Shown one piece after another: positions 22,401-36,889 of a DNA stretch of 64,000 bases. The notes under the pieces are model-generated. The model saw only the letters and a list, made by a program, of their open reading frames with translations. It searched no databases and had not been told where the DNA came from. Both the position numbers and the translations under genes were made by a program. The stretch spans positions 17,608,001 through 17,672,000 of the forward strand of contig OY727097.1 of NCBI GenBank assembly GCA_963402885.1, written 5' to 3'. Source of the DNA: Antedon bifida. Taxonomy: Eukaryota; Echinodermata; Crinoidea; Comatulida; Antedonidae. Each line of letters begins with the position of its first letter. Positions within the stretch are counted from its first letter, which is position 1.

Positions 22401-22805
22401 ATTTAGGTTACTCGTAGTTCGGATAATAGTCGAATGGTAGCTTTTCAGATAATTCAGTTGACTTTAATAGTTGAATGCCGTAGAAATCAAAGGCACACCA
22501 TTTTAAAAATGTCTTTGTTGGTTAGATATTAATGAAAGAACAAGAAAAACACAATAGAAACAATGGCTGCGTTGAGTAACGCGGGCGCAATCGCAACAAT
22601 AAACAATTTTAAAACAATAGAAACGGTAAAGCAAAGAAAGCGGATGACACTTTAATGATTTGTCGGTATGAAATTAAAACTTCCAATACTATTACAAACA
22701 ACTAGCATTTAAATTTAGTTGATATGAAAATATGTTTGAGAATAGACTACAGTTACTGTAAGTTACAGAAGATTATATTACCATTTACATTATGACACTG
22801 TAACT

Positions 22806-22826
22806 GAATATAAATATTAACATGCA
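22806..22826. other. 395-bp deletion junction, U1 lost (second)
   Basis: Same junction as at 17719, here at 22816/22817; this 1,436-bp unit has no U1. Confidence 0.92.
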
Positions 22827-23015
22827 TTGAACGCTTCATGATTATTTCGAAGAATAATATCAATTATAGGCTCAAACTCTAGATTAAACAACATAAAGTA
22901 GTCTATTATAGAACTTATACTTATTTAAATACTTTTATTACTTTCTGTTAAACGATAATTATATTTCATTTACAATATGTATTAAATGCTATTTAATTAT
23001 AGATATTTTATTTAT

Positions 23016-23837
23016 TTACATGTCATATTGTTCTTGTCGAAGAAGTTTGGCGATAGAAAACCTTTGACATTTTACACTCAATGATGAAGACGTAGTATGT
23101 ACACCGTTTAATTGTTCTGTTTCAGTTTGTAAGCAATGTTGTTTTTCGCCATTTCTATCGCTGCAATTCAAGTGGTTTATGGATTGGAGATCTAGCTCCA
23201 TCGGTGCATTGCGTGATATCGTATACAGGTATGCCACCCACTCGTTGTAAGTATTGGATGTTACGTGGTACTTCGTTCCATTCACTATAATGATATATGG
23301 CAGATAGTATTGCCAACCGTCTGTCAATCGATACCTATAACAAGAAAACAAACTTATTTATTAATAATGATGATCATGTAAATAAATAATAAGGATGATA
23401 ATCAATGGTATTTCTGTTAAAATTACAAATGTAGGGAGCATTATTAAGTAAAATGACAAAGTACTGTAACCGAATAAGTACTGTAAGTAAGTTGCAGGCA
23501 GTGAGTTTTATTTAAGAAAAGGTTATTACAAATAATGCGTTACCTGTAAAGGCCAACATAGTTATTGCAATGAATAAGTTGGTTTAATAATGTAAATCAC
23601 ATACCTGTGTCTGTCAACCTTTTCGATATACGGAGATTCACTGAAGATCTGACGAACGCATTCTCTGACATTCCTCATGTTATACTTCTCCGGACAAATT
23701 GTATCAATAATATGCAGCACGTTTAGAGAACCGCTGGTAGTATCTGGACAACGGAGAAGAGCCGCCACAACAAGTTCTTGAAATGATAGAGGCATCATCA
23801 ATGTATCGGTGAGATCGGAGAACATCATGCAAGACAT
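23016..23837 (-). CDS. Protein gene copy 14
   Basis: Complete two-exon copy; a silent change in exon 2 (Asn codon before Thr, near 23253) is unique to it. The intron is the longer form, unlike the matching copy 11 of the previous block. Confidence 0.6.
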
Positions 23838-24321
23838 ATTTAGGTTACTCGTAGTTCGGATAATAGTCGAATGGTAGCTTTTCAGATAATTCAGTTGACT
23901 TTAATAGTTGAATGCCGTAGAAATCAAAGGCACACCATTTTAAAAATGTCTTTGTTGGTTAGATATTAATGAAAGAACAAGAAAAACACAATAGAAACAA
24001 TGGCTGCGTTGAGTAACGCGGGCGCAATCGCAACAATAAACAATTTTAAAACAATAGAAACGGTAAAGCAAAGAAAGCGGATGACACTTTAATGATTTGT
24101 CGGTATGAAATTAAAACTTCCAATACTATTACAAACAACTAGCATTTAAATTTAGTTGATATGAAAATATGTTTGAGAATAGACTACAGTTACTGTAAGT
24201 TACAGAAGATTATATTACCATTTACATTATGACACTGTAACTGAATATAAATACCAGAATGACACTTGTACAACAATACCAAGCCAATATCTCAGCTAAG
24301 AACGTGGTATGGCGTTTAAGC

Positions 24322-24487
24322 ATACTTACCTGGCACAGGAGCGACTTTGATCAGGAAGGAATGTCCTTCCAAGATGAGGCCTCGGCATTGCACACACGTC
24401 TGCGGTTGACCCTTGCGATTCCCCCAAACGTGGGGAACTCGGGTGTATAATTTATGGTAGCGGGGGACTGCGTTCGCGCTAACCCCC
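24322..24487 (+). ncRNA. U1: U1 snRNA, copy 12 with C47T and G78T
   Basis: Carries the same two changes as the copy at 19224 and is its higher-order-repeat partner. Confidence 0.92.
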
Positions 24488-24846
24488 AATTCGACATTAA
24501 TATTAGATAGCCTATGCAGTTCACGATAATCGTTAGGTTAATTAAGAACACTTGATATATAACTATTTATGGTTACATTATCTGTTAAGAAACTTTGTTG
24601 GTTTGTAACTATATTTATTTTTCCTTTACAACTTTTGGTATAGAATATTAACATGCATTGAACGCTTCATGATTATTTCGAAGAATAATATCAATTATAG
24701 GCTCAAACTCTAGATTAAACAACATAAAGTAGTCTATTATAGAACTTATACTTATTTAAATACTTTTATTACTTTCTGTTAAACGATAATTATATTTCAT
24801 TTACAATATGTATTAAATGCTATTTAATTATAGATATTTTATTTAT

Positions 24847-25668
24847 TTACATGTCATATTGTTCTTGTCGAAGAAGTTTGGCGATAGAAAACCTTTGACA
24901 TTTTACACTCAATGATGAAGACGTAGTATGTACACCGTTTAATTGTTCTGTTTCAGTTTGTAAGCAATGTTGTTTTTCGCCATTTCTATCGCTGCAATTC
25001 AAGTGGTTTATGGATTGGAGATCTAGCTCCATCGGTGCATTGCGTGATATCGTATACAGGTATGCCACCCACTCGTTGTAAGTGTTGGATGTTACGTGGT
25101 ACTTCGTTCCATTCACTATAATGATATATGGCAGATAGTATTGCCAACCGTCTGTCAATCGATACCTATAACAAGAAAACAAACTTATTTATTAATAATG
25201 ATGATCATGTAAATAAATAATAAGGATGATAATCAATGGTATTTCTGTTAAAATTACAAATGTAGGGAGCATTATTAAGTAAAATGACAAAGTACTGTAA
25301 CCGAATAAGTACTGTAAGTAAGTTGCAGGCAGTGAGTTTTATTTAAGAAAAGGTTATTACAAATAATGCGTTACCTGTAAAGGCCAACATAGTTATTGCA
25401 ATGAATAAGTTGGTTTAATAATGTAAATCACATACCTGTGTCTGTCAACCTTTTCGATATACGGAGATTCACTGAAGATCTGACGAACGCATTCTCTGAC
25501 ATTCCTCATGTTATACTTCTCCGGACAAATTGTATCAATAATATGCAGCACGTTTAGAGAACCGCTGGTAGTATCTGGACAACGGAGAAGAGCCGCCACA
25601 ACAAGTTCTTGAAATGATAGAGGCATCATCAATGTATCGGTGAGATCGGAGAACATCATGCAAGACAT
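24847..25668 (-). CDS. Protein gene copy 15
   Basis: Complete two-exon copy with the majority protein sequence. Confidence 0.6.
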
Positions 25669-26152
25669 ATTTAGGTTACTCGTAGTTCGGATAATAGTCG
25701 AATGGTAGCTTTTCAGATAATTCAGTTGACTTTAATAGTTGAATGCCGTAGAAATCAAAGGCACACCATTTTAAAAATGTCTTTGTTGGTTAGATATTAA
25801 TGAAAGAACAAGAAAAACACAATAGAAACAATGGCTGCGTTGAGTAACGCGGGCGCAATCGCAACAATAAACAATTTTAAAACAATAGAAACGGTAAAGC
25901 AAAGAAAGCGGATGACACTTTAATGATTTGTCGGTATGAAATTAAAACTTCCAATACTATTACAAACAACTAGCATTTAAATTTAGTTGATATGAAAATA
26001 TGTTTGAGAATAGACTACAGTTACTGTAAGTTACAGAAGATTATATTACCATTTACATTATGACACTGTAACTGAATATAAATACCAGAATGACACTTGT
26101 ACAACAATACCAAGCCAATATCTCAGCTAAGAACGTGGTATGGCGTTTAAGC

Positions 26153-26318
26153 ATACTTACCTGGCACAGGAGCGACTTTGATCAGGAAGGAATGTCCTCC
26201 CAAGATGAGGCCTCGGCATTGCACACACGGCTGCGGTTGACCCTTGCGATTCCCCCAAACGTGGGGAACTCGGGTGTATAATTTATGGTAGCGGGGGACT
26301 GCGTTCGCGCTAACCCCC
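26153..26318 (+). ncRNA. U1: U1 snRNA, copy 13
   Basis: Standard sequence. Confidence 0.95.
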
Positions 26319-26698
26319 AATTCGACATTAATATTAGATAGCCTATGCAGTTCACGATAATCGTTAGGTTAATTAAGAACACTTGATATATAACTATTTA
26401 TGGTTACATTATCTGTTAAGAAACTTTGTTGGTTTGTAACTATATTTATTTTTCCTTTACAACTGTTGGTATAGAATATTAACATGCATTGAACGCTTCA
26501 TGATTATTTCGAAGAATAATATCAATTATAGGCTCAAACTCTAGATTAAACAACATAAAGTAGTCTATTATAGAACTTATACTTATTTAAATACTTTTAT
26601 TACTTTCTGTTAAACGATAATTATATTTCATTTACAATATGTATTAAATGCTATTTAATTATAGATATTTTATTTATTTACATGTCATATTGTTCTTG

Positions 26699-27498
26699 TC
26701 AAAGAAGTTTGGCGATAGAAAACCTTTGACATTTTACACTCAATGATGAAGACGTAGTATGTACACCGTTTAATTGTTCTGTTTCAGTTTGTAAGCAATG
26801 TTGTTTTTCGCCATTTCTATCGCTGCAATTCAAGTGGTTTATGGATTGGAGATCTAGCTCCATCGGTGCATTGCGTGATATCGTATACAGGTATGCCACC
26901 CACTCGTTGTAAGTGTTGGATGTTACGTGGTACTTCGTTCCATTCACTATAATGATATATGGCAGATAGTATTGCCAACCGTCTGTCAATCGATACCTAT
27001 AACAAGAAAACAAACTTATTTATTAATAATGATGATCATGTAAATAAATAATAAGGATGATAATCAATGGTATTTCTGTTAAAATTACAAATGTAGGGAG
27101 CATTATTAAGTAAAATGACAAAGTACTGTAACCGAATAAGTACTGTAAGTAAGTTGCAGGCAGTGAGTTTTATTTAAGAAAAGGTTATTACAAATAATGC
27201 GTTACCTGTAAAGGCCAACATAGTTATTGCAATGAATAAGTTGGTTAATAATGTAAATCACATACCTGTGTCTGTCAACCTTTTCGATATACGGTGATTC
27301 ACTGAAGATCTGACGAACGCATTCTCTGACATTCCTCATGTTATACTTCTCCGGACAAATTGTATCAATAATATGCAGCACGTTTAGAGAACCGCTGGTA
27401 GTATCTGGACAACGGAGAAGAGCCGCCACAACAAGTTCTTGAAATGATAGAGGCATCATCAATGTATCGGTGAGATCGGAGAACATCATGCAAGACAT
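26699..27498 (-). CDS. Protein gene copy 16, stop at residue 177
   Basis: Two-exon copy with the shortened intron. CGA to TGA at codon 177 (26701) removes the last seven residues (RQEQYDM). The putative winged helix is untouched. The same change occurs in copies 20 and 24. Confidence 0.55.
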
Positions 27499-27982
27499 AT
27501 TTAGGTTACTCGTAGTTCGGATAATAGTCGAATGGTAGCTTTTCAGATAATTCAGTTGACTTTAATAGTTGAATGCCGTAGAAATCAAAGGCACACCATT
27601 TTAAAAATGTCTTTGTTGGTTAGATATTAATGAAAGAACAAGAAAAACACAATAGAAACAATGGCTGCGTTGAGTAACGCGGGCGCAATCGCAACAATAA
27701 ACAATTTTAAAACAATAGAAACGGTAAAGCAAAGAAAGCGGATGACACTTTAATGATTTGTCGGTATGAAATTAAAACTTCCAATACTATTACAAACAAT
27801 TAGCATTTAAATTTAGTTGATATGAAAATATGTTTGAGAATAGACTACAGTTACTGTAAGTTACAGAAGATTATATTACCATTTACATTATGACACTGTA
27901 ACTGAATATAAATACCAGAATGACACTTGTACAACAATACCAAGCCAATATCTCAGCTAAGAACGTGGTATGGCGTTTAAGC

Positions 27983-28148
27983 ATACTTACCTGGCACAGG
28001 AGCGACTTTGATCAGGAAGGAATGTCCTTCCAAGATGAGGCCTCGGCATTGCACACACGGCTGCGGTTGACCCTTGCGATTCCCCCAAACGTGGGGAACT
28101 CGGGTGTATAATTTATGGTAGCGGGGGACTGCGTTCGCGCTAACCCCC
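27983..28148 (+). ncRNA. U1: U1 snRNA, copy 14 with C47T
   Basis: Complete copy with only the stem-I change C47T at 28029, which converts G-C to G-U. Confidence 0.94.
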
Positions 28149-28507
28149 AATTCGACATTAATATTAGATAGCCTATGCAGTTCACGATAATCGTTAGGTT
28201 AATTAAGAACACTTGATATATAACTATTTATGGTTACATTATCTGTTAAGAAACTTTGTTGGTTTGTAACTATATTTATTTTTCCTTTACAACTTTTGGT
28301 ATAGAATATTAACATGCATTGAACGCTTCATGATTATTTCGAAGAATAATATCAATTATAGGCTCAAACTCTAGATTAAACAACATAAAGTAGTCTATTA
28401 TAGAACTTATACTTATTTAAATACTTTTATTACTTTCTGTTAAACGATAATTATATTTCATTTACAATATGTATTAAATGCTATTTAATTATAGATATTT
28501 TATTTAT

Positions 28508-29329
28508 TTACATGTCATATTGTTCTTGTCGAAGAAGTTTGGCGATAGAAAACCTTTGACATTTTACACTCAATGATGAAGACGTAGTATGTACACCGTT
28601 TAATTGTTCTGTTTCAGTTTGTAAGCAATGTTGTTTTTCGCCATTTCTATCGCTGCAATTCAAGTGGTTTATGGATTGGAGATCTAGCTCCATCGGTGCA
28701 TTGCGTGATATCGTATACAGGTATGCCACCCACTCGTTGTAAGTGTTGGATGTTACGTGGTACTTCGTTCCATACACTATAATGATATATGGCAGATAGT
28801 ATTGCCAACCGTCTGTCAATCGATACCTATAACAAGAAAACAAACTTATTTATTAATAATGATGATCATGTAAATAAATAATAAGGATGATAATCAATGG
28901 TATTTCTGTTAAAATTACAAATGTAGGGAGCATTATTAAGTAAAATGACAAAGTACTGTAACCGAATAAGTACTGTAAGTAAGTTGCAGGCAGTGAGTTT
29001 TATTTAAGAAAAGGTTATTACAAATAATGCGTTACCTGTAAAGGCCAACATAGTTATTGCAATGAATAAGTTGGTTTAATAATGTAAATCACATACCTGT
29101 GTCTGTCAACCTTTTCGATATACGGAGATTCACTGAAGATCTGACGAACGCATTCTCTGACATTCCTCATGTTATACTTCTCCGGACAAATTGTATCAAT
29201 AATATGCAGCACGTTTAGAGAACCGCTGGTAGTATCTGGACAACGGAGAAGAGCCGCCACAACAAGTTCTTGAAATGATAGAGGCATCATCAATGTATCG
29301 GTGAGATCGGAGAACATCATGCAAGACAT
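28508..29329 (-). CDS. Protein gene copy 17, N96Y
   Basis: Complete two-exon copy; Asn96 is Tyr in the IIIVNGTKYH segment, shared with copies 21 and 33. Confidence 0.6.
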
Positions 29330-29813
29330 ATTTAGGTTACTCGTAGTTCGGATAATAGTCGAATGGTAGCTTTTCAGATAATTCAGTTGACTTTAATAGT
29401 TGAATGCCGTAGAAATCAAAGGCACACCATTTTAAAAATGTCTTTGTTGGTTAGATATTAATGAAAGAACAAGAAAAACACAATAGAAACAATGGCTGCG
29501 TTGAGTAACGCGGGCGCAATCGCAACAATAAACAATTTTAAAACAATAGAAACGGTAAAGCAAAGAAAGCGGATGACACTTTAATGATTTGTCGGTATGA
29601 AATTAAAACTTCCAATACTATTACAAACAACTAGCATTTAAATTTAGTTGATATGAAAATATGTTTGAGAATAGACTACAGTTACTGTAAGTTACAGAAG
29701 ATTATATTACCATTTACATTATGACACTGTAACTGAATATAAATACCAGAATGACACTTGTACAACAATACCAAGCCAATATCTCAGCTAAGAACGTGGT
29801 ATGGCGTTTAAGC

Positions 29814-29979
29814 ATACTTACCTGGCACAGGAGCGACTTTGATCAGGAAGGAATGTCCTCCCAAGATGAGGCCTCGGCATTGCACACACGGCTGCGGTTG
29901 ACCCTTGCGATTCCCCCAAACGTGGGGAACTCGGGTGTATAATTTATGGTAGCGGGGGACTGCGTTCGCGCTAACCCCC
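29814..29979 (+). ncRNA. U1: U1 snRNA, copy 15
   Basis: Standard sequence; spacer with the 18-bp deletion. Confidence 0.95.
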
Positions 29980-30320
29980 AATTCGACATTAATATTAGAT
30001 AGCCTATGCAGTTCACGATAATCGTTAGGTTAATTAAGAACACTTGATATATAACTATTTATGGTTACATTATCTGTTAAGAAACTTTGTTGGTTTGTAA
30101 CTATATTTATTTTTCCTTTACAACTGTTGGTATAGAATATTAACATGCATTGAACGCTTCATGATTATTTCGAAGAATAATATCAATTATAGGCTCAAAC
30201 TCTAGATTAAACAACATAAAGTAGTCTATTATAGAACTTATACTTATTTAAATACTTTTATTATTATATTTCATTTACAATATGTATTAAATGCTATTTA
30301 ATTATAGATATTTTATTTAT

Positions 30321-31142
30321 TTACATGTCATATTGTTCTTGTCGAAGAAGTTTGGCGATAGAAAACCTTTGACATTTTACACTCAATGATGAAGACGTAG
30401 TATGTACACCGTTTAATTGTTCTGTTTCAGTTTGTAAGCAATGTTGTTTTTCGCCATTTCTATCGCTGCAATTCAAGTGGTTTATGGATTGGAGATCTAG
30501 CTCCATCGGTGCATTGCGTGATATCGTATACAGGTATGCCACCCACTCGTTGTAAGTGTTGGATGTTACGTGGTACTTCGTTCCATTCACTATAATGATA
30601 TATGGCAGATAGTATTGCCAACCGTCTGTCAATCGATACCTATAACAAGAAAACAAACTTATTTATTAATAATGATGATCATGTAAATAAATAATAAGGA
30701 TGATAATCAATGGTATTTCTGTTAAAATTACAAATGTAGGGAGCATTATTAAGTAAAATGACAAAGTACTGTAACCGAATAAGTACTGTAAGTAAGTTGC
30801 AGGCAGTGAGTTTTATTTAAGAAAAGGTTATTACAAATAATGCGTTACCTGTAAAGGCCAACATAGTTATTGCAATGAATAAGTTGGTTTAATAATGTAA
30901 ATCACATACCTGTGTCTGTCAACCTTTTCGATATACGGAGATTCACTGAAGATCTGACGAACGCATTCTCTGACATTCCTCATGTTATACTTCTCCGGAC
31001 AAATTGTATCAATAATATGCAGCACGTTTAGAGAACCGCTGGTAGTATCTGGACAACGGAGAAGAGCCGCCACAACAAGTTCTTGAAATGATAGAGGCAT
31101 CATCAATGTATCGGTGAGATCGGAGAACATCATGCAAGACAT
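30321..31142 (-). CDS. Protein gene copy 18
   Basis: Complete two-exon copy with the majority protein sequence. Confidence 0.6.
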
Positions 31143-31626
31143 ATTTAGGTTACTCGTAGTTCGGATAATAGTCGAATGGTAGCTTTTCAGATAATTCAGT
31201 TGACTTTAATAGTTGAATGCCGTAAAAATCAAAGGCACACCATTTTAAAAATGTCTTTGTTGGTTAGATATTAATGAAAGAACAAGAAAAACACAATAGA
31301 AACAATGGCTGCGTTGAGTAACGCGGGCGCAATCGCAACAATAAACAATTTTAAAACAATAGAAACGGTAAAGCAAAGAAAGCGGATGACACTTTAATGA
31401 TTTGTCGGTATGAAATTAAAACTTCCAATACTATTACAAACAACTAGCATTTAAATTTAGTTGATATGAAAATATGTTTGAGAATAGACTACAGTTACTG
31501 TAAGTTACAGAAGATTATATTACCATTTACATTATGACACTGTAACTGAATATAAATACCAGAATGACACTTGTACAACAATACCAAGCCAATATCTCAG
31601 CTAAGAACGTGGTATGGCGTTTAAGC

Positions 31627-31792
31627 ATACTTACCTGGCACAGGAGCGACTTTGATCAGGAAGGAATGTCCTCCCAAGATGAGGCCTCGGCATTGCACAC
31701 ACGGCTGCGGTTGACCCTTGCGATTCCCCCAAACGTGGGGAACTCGGGTGTATAATTTATGGTAGCGGGGGACTGCGTTCGCGCTAACCCCC
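31627..31792 (+). ncRNA. U1: U1 snRNA, copy 16
   Basis: Standard sequence. Confidence 0.95.
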
Positions 31793-32151
31793 AATTCGAC
31801 ATTAATATTAGATAGCCTATGCAGTTCACGATAATCGTTAGGTTAATTAAGAACACTTGATATATAACTATTTATGGTTACATTATCTGTTAAGAAACTT
31901 TGTTGGTTTGTAACTATATTTATTTTTCCTTTACAACTGTTGGTATAGAATATTAACATGCATTGAACGCTTCATGATTATTTCGAAGAATAATATCAAT
32001 TATAGGCTCAAACTCTAGATTAAACAACATAAAGTAGTCTATTATAGAACTTATACTTATTTAAATACTTTTATTACTTTCTGTTAAACGATAATTATAT
32101 TTCATTTACAATATGTATTAAATGCTATTTAATTATAGATATTTTATTTAT

Positions 32152-32972
32152 TTACATGTCATATTGTTCTTGTCGAAGAAGTTTGGCGATAGAAAACCTT
32201 TGACATTTTACACTCAATGATGAAGACGTAGTATGTACACCGTTTAATTGTTCTGTTTCAGTTTGTAAGCAATGTTGTTTTTCGCCATTTCTATCGCTGC
32301 AATTCAAGTGGTTTATGGATTGGAGATCTAGCTCCATCGGTGCATTGCGTGATATCGTATACAGGTATGCCACCCACTCGTTGTAAGTGTTGGATGTTAC
32401 GTGGTACTTCGTTCCATTCACTATAATGATATATGGCAGATAGTATTGCCAACCGTCTGTCAATCGATACCTATAACAAGAAAACAAACTTATTTATTAA
32501 TAATGATGATCATGTAAATAAATAATAAGGATGATAATCAATGGTATTTCTGTTAAAATTACAAATGTAGGGAGCATTATTAAGTAAAATGACAAAGTAC
32601 TGTAACCGAATAAGTACTGTAAGTAAGTTGCAGGCAGTGAGTTTTATTTAAGAAAAGGTTATTACAAATAATGCGTTACCTGTAAAGGCCAACATAGTTA
32701 TTGCAATGAATAAGTTGGTTAATAATGTAAATCACATACCTGTGTCTGTCAACCTTTTCGATATACGGTGATTCACTGAAGATCTGACGAACGCATTCTC
32801 TGACATTCCTCATGTTATACTTCTCCGGACAAATTGTATCAATAATATGCAGCACGTTTAGAGAACCGCTGGTAGTATCTGGACAACGGAGAAGAGCCGC
32901 CACAACAAGTTCTTGAAATGATAGAGGCATCATCAATGTATCGGTGAGATCGGAGAACATCATGCAAGACAT
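32152..32972 (-). CDS. Protein gene copy 19, intron variant
   Basis: Complete two-exon copy with majority protein and the shortened intron. Confidence 0.6.
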
Positions 32973-33377
32973 ATTTAGGTTACTCGTAGTTCGGATAATA
33001 GTCGAATGGTAGCTTTTCAGATAATTCAGTTGACTTTAATAGTTGAATGCCGTAGAAATCAAAGGCACACCATTTTAAAAATGTCTTTGTTGGTTAGATA
33101 TTAATGAAAGAACAAGAAAAACACAATAGAAACAATGGCTGCGTTGAGTAACGCGGGCGCAATCGCAACAATAAACAATTTTAAAACAATAGAAACGGTA
33201 AAGCAAAGAAAGCGGATGACACTTTAATGATTTGTCGGTATGAAATTAAAACTTCCAATACTATTACAAACAACTAGCATTTAAATTTAGTTGATATGAA
33301 AATATGTTTGAGAATAGACTACAGTTACTGTAAGTTACAGAAGATTATATTACCATTTACATTATGACACTGTAACT

Positions 33378-33398
33378 GAATATAAATATTAACATGCA
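33378..33398. other. 395-bp deletion junction, U1 lost (third)
   Basis: Same junction as at 17719, here at 33388/33389. Confidence 0.92.
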
Positions 33399-33608
33399 TT
33401 GAACGCTTCATGATTATTTCGAAGAATAATATCAATTATAGGCTCAAACTCTAGATTAAACAACATAAAGTAGTCTATTATAGAACTTATACTTATTTAA
33501 ATACTTTTATTACTTTCTGTTAAACGATAATTATATTTCATTTACAATATGTATTAAATGCTATTTAATTATAGATATTTTATTTATTTACATGTCATAT
33601 TGTTCTTG

Positions 33609-34408
33609 TCAAAGAAGTTTGGCGATAGAAAACCTTTGACATTTTACACTCAATGATGAAGACGTAGTATGTACACCGTTTAATTGTTCTGTTTCAGTTT
33701 GTAAGCAATGTTGTTTTTCGCCATTTCTATCGCTGCAATTCAAGTGGTTTATGGATTGGAGATCTAGCTCCATCGGTGCATTGCGTGATATCGTATACAG
33801 GTATGCCACCCACTCGTTGTAAGTGTTGGATGTTACGTGGTACTTCGTTCCATTCACTATAATGATATATGGCAGATAGTATTGCCAACCGTCTGTCAAT
33901 CGATACCTATAACAAGAAAACAAACTTATTTATTAATAATGATGATCATGTAAATAAATAATAAGGATGATAATCAATGGTATTTCTGTTAAAATTACAA
34001 ATGTAGGGAGCATTATTAAGTAAAATGACAAAGTACTGTAACCGAATAAGTACTGTAAGTAAGTTGCAGGCAGTGAGTTTTATTTAAGAAAAGGTTATTA
34101 CAAATAATGCGTTACCTGTAAAGGCCAACATAGTTATTGCAATGAATAAGTTGGTTAATAATGTAAATCACATACCTGTGTCTGTCAACCTTTTCGATAT
34201 ACGGTGATTCACTGAAGATCTGACGAACGCATTCTCTGACATTCCTCATGTTATACTTCTCCGGACAAATTGTATCAATAATATGCAGCACGTTTAGAGA
34301 ACCGCTGGTAGTATCTGGACAACGGAGAAGAGCCGCCACAACAAGTTCTTGAAATGATAGAGGCATCATCAATGTATCGGTGAGATCGGAGAACATCATG
34401 CAAGACAT
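33609..34408 (-). CDS. Protein gene copy 20, stop at residue 177
   Basis: Two-exon copy with the shortened intron and the CGA to TGA change, in a U1-less unit. Confidence 0.55.
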
Positions 34409-34892
34409 ATTTAGGTTACTCGTAGTTCGGATAATAGTCGAATGGTAGCTTTTCAGATAATTCAGTTGACTTTAATAGTTGAATGCCGTAGAAATCAAAG
34501 GCACACCATTTTAAAAATGTCTTTGTTGGTTAGATATTAATGAAAGAACAAGAAAAACACAATAGAAACAATGGCTGCGTTGAGTAACGCGGGCGCAATC
34601 GCAACAATAAACAATTTTAAAACAATAGAAACGGTAAAGCAAAGAAAGCGGATGACACTTTAATGATTTGTCGGTATGAAATTAAAACTTCCAATACTAT
34701 TACAAACAACTAGCATTTAAATTTAGTTGATATGAAAATATGTTTGAGAATAGACTACAGTTACTGTAAGTTACAGAAGATTATATTACCATTTACATTA
34801 TGACACTGTAACTGAATATAAATACCAGAATGACACTTGTACAACAATACCAAGCCAATATCTCAGCTAAGAACGTGGTATGGCGTTTAAGC

Positions 34893-35058
34893 ATACTTAC
34901 CTGGCACAGGAGCGACTTTGATCAGGAAGGAATGTCCTTCCAAGATGAGGCCTCGGCATTGCACACACGGCTGCGGTTGACCCTTGCGATTCCCCCAAAC
35001 GTGGGGAACTCGGGTGTATAATTTATGGTAGCGGGGGACTGCGTTCGCGCTAACCCCC
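34893..35058 (+). ncRNA. U1: U1 snRNA, copy 17 with C47T
   Basis: Complete copy with C47T; higher-order partner of the copy at 27983 (6,910 bp away). Confidence 0.94.
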
Positions 35059-35417
35059 AATTCGACATTAATATTAGATAGCCTATGCAGTTCACGATAA
35101 TCGTTAGGTTAATTAAGAACACTTGATATATAACTATTTATGGTTACATTATCTGTTAAGAAACTTTGTTGGTTTGTAACTATATTTATTTTTCCTTTAC
35201 AACTTTTGGTATAGAATATTAACATGCATTGAACGCTTCATGATTATTTCGAAGAATAATATCAATTATAGGCTCAAACTCTAGATTAAACAACATAAAG
35301 TAGTCTATTATAGAACTTATACTTATTTAAATACTTTTATTACTTTCTGTTAAACGATAATTATATTTCATTTACAATATGTATTAAATGCTATTTAATT
35401 ATAGATATTTTATTTAT

Positions 35418-36239
35418 TTACATGTCATATTGTTCTTGTCGAAGAAGTTTGGCGATAGAAAACCTTTGACATTTTACACTCAATGATGAAGACGTAGTAT
35501 GTACACCGTTTAATTGTTCTGTTTCAGTTTGTAAGCAATGTTGTTTTTCGCCATTTCTATCGCTGCAATTCAAGTGGTTTATGGATTGGAGATCTAGCTC
35601 CATCGGTGCATTGCGTGATATCGTATACAGGTATGCCACCCACTCGTTGTAAGTGTTGGATGTTACGTGGTACTTCGTTCCATACACTATAATGATATAT
35701 GGCAGATAGTATTGCCAACCGTCTGTCAATCGATACCTATAACAAGAAAACAAACTTATTTATTAATAATGATGATCATGTAAATAAATAATAAGGATGT
35801 TAATCAATGGTATTTCTGTTAAAATTACAAATGTAGGGAGCATTATTAAGTAAAATGACAAAGTACTGTAACCGAATAAGTACTGTAAGTAAGTTGCAGG
35901 CAGTGAGTTTTATTTAAGAAAAGGTTATTACAAATAATGCGTTACCTGTAAAGGCCAACATAGTTATTGCAATGAATAAGTTGGTTTAATAATGTAAATC
36001 ACATACCTGTGTCTGTCAACCTTTTCGATATACGGAGATTCACTGAAGATCTGACGAACGCATTCTCTGACATTCCTCATGTTATACTTCTCCGGACAAA
36101 TTGTATCAATAATATGCAGCACGTTTAGAGAACCGCTGGTAGTATCTGGACAACGGAGAAGAGCCGCCACAACAAGTTCTTGAAATGATAGAGGCATCAT
36201 CAATGTATCGGTGAGATCGGAGAACATCATGCAAGACAT
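35418..36239 (-). CDS. Protein gene copy 21, N96Y
   Basis: Complete two-exon copy with Tyr96. Its intron has A to T in the AAGGATGTTAATC stretch (35800), shared with copy 33. Confidence 0.6.
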
Positions 36240-36723
36240 ATTTAGGTTACTCGTAGTTCGGATAATAGTCGAATGGTAGCTTTTCAGATAATTCAGTTGA
36301 CTTTAATAGTTGAATGCCGTAGAAATCAAAGGCACACCATTTTAAAAATGTCTTTGTTGGTTAGATATTAATGAAAGAACAAGAAAAACACAATAGAAAC
36401 AATGGCTGCGTTGAGTAACGCGGGCGCAATCGCAACAATAAACAATTTTAAAACAATAGAAACGGTAAAGCAAAGAAAGCGGATGACACTTTAATGATTT
36501 GTCGGTATGAAATTAAAACTTCCAATACTATTACAAACAACTAGCATTTAAATTTAGTTGATATGAAAATATGTTTGAGAATAGACTACAGTTACTGTAA
36601 GTTACAGAAGATTATATTACCATTTACATTATGACACTGTAACTGAATATAAATACCAGAATGACACTTGTACAACAATACCAAGCCAATATCTCAGCTA
36701 AGAACGTGGTATGGCGTTTAAGC

Positions 36724-36889
36724 ATACTTACCTGGCACAGGAGCGACTTTGATCAGGAAGGAATGTCCTCCCAAGATGAGGCCTCGGCATTGCACACACG
36801 GCTGCGGTTGACCCTTGCGATTCCCCCAAACGTGGGGAACTCGGGTGTATAATTTATGGTAGCGGGGGACTGCGTTCGCGCTAACCCCC
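36724..36889 (+). ncRNA. U1: U1 snRNA, copy 18
   Basis: Standard sequence. Confidence 0.95.

Larger units (their letters stand above)
16819..27013. repeat. Higher-order repeat, 5.1 kb, two copies
   Basis: Unit lengths run 1436-1830-1831 then 1436-1831-1831. The two blocks (about 16819-21915 and 21916-27013) share the U1-loss junction in the first unit and the U1 with both C47T and G78T in the second (19224 and 24322, 5,098 bp apart), which occurs nowhere else in the window. A block of three units was duplicated as a whole. Confidence 0.85.
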
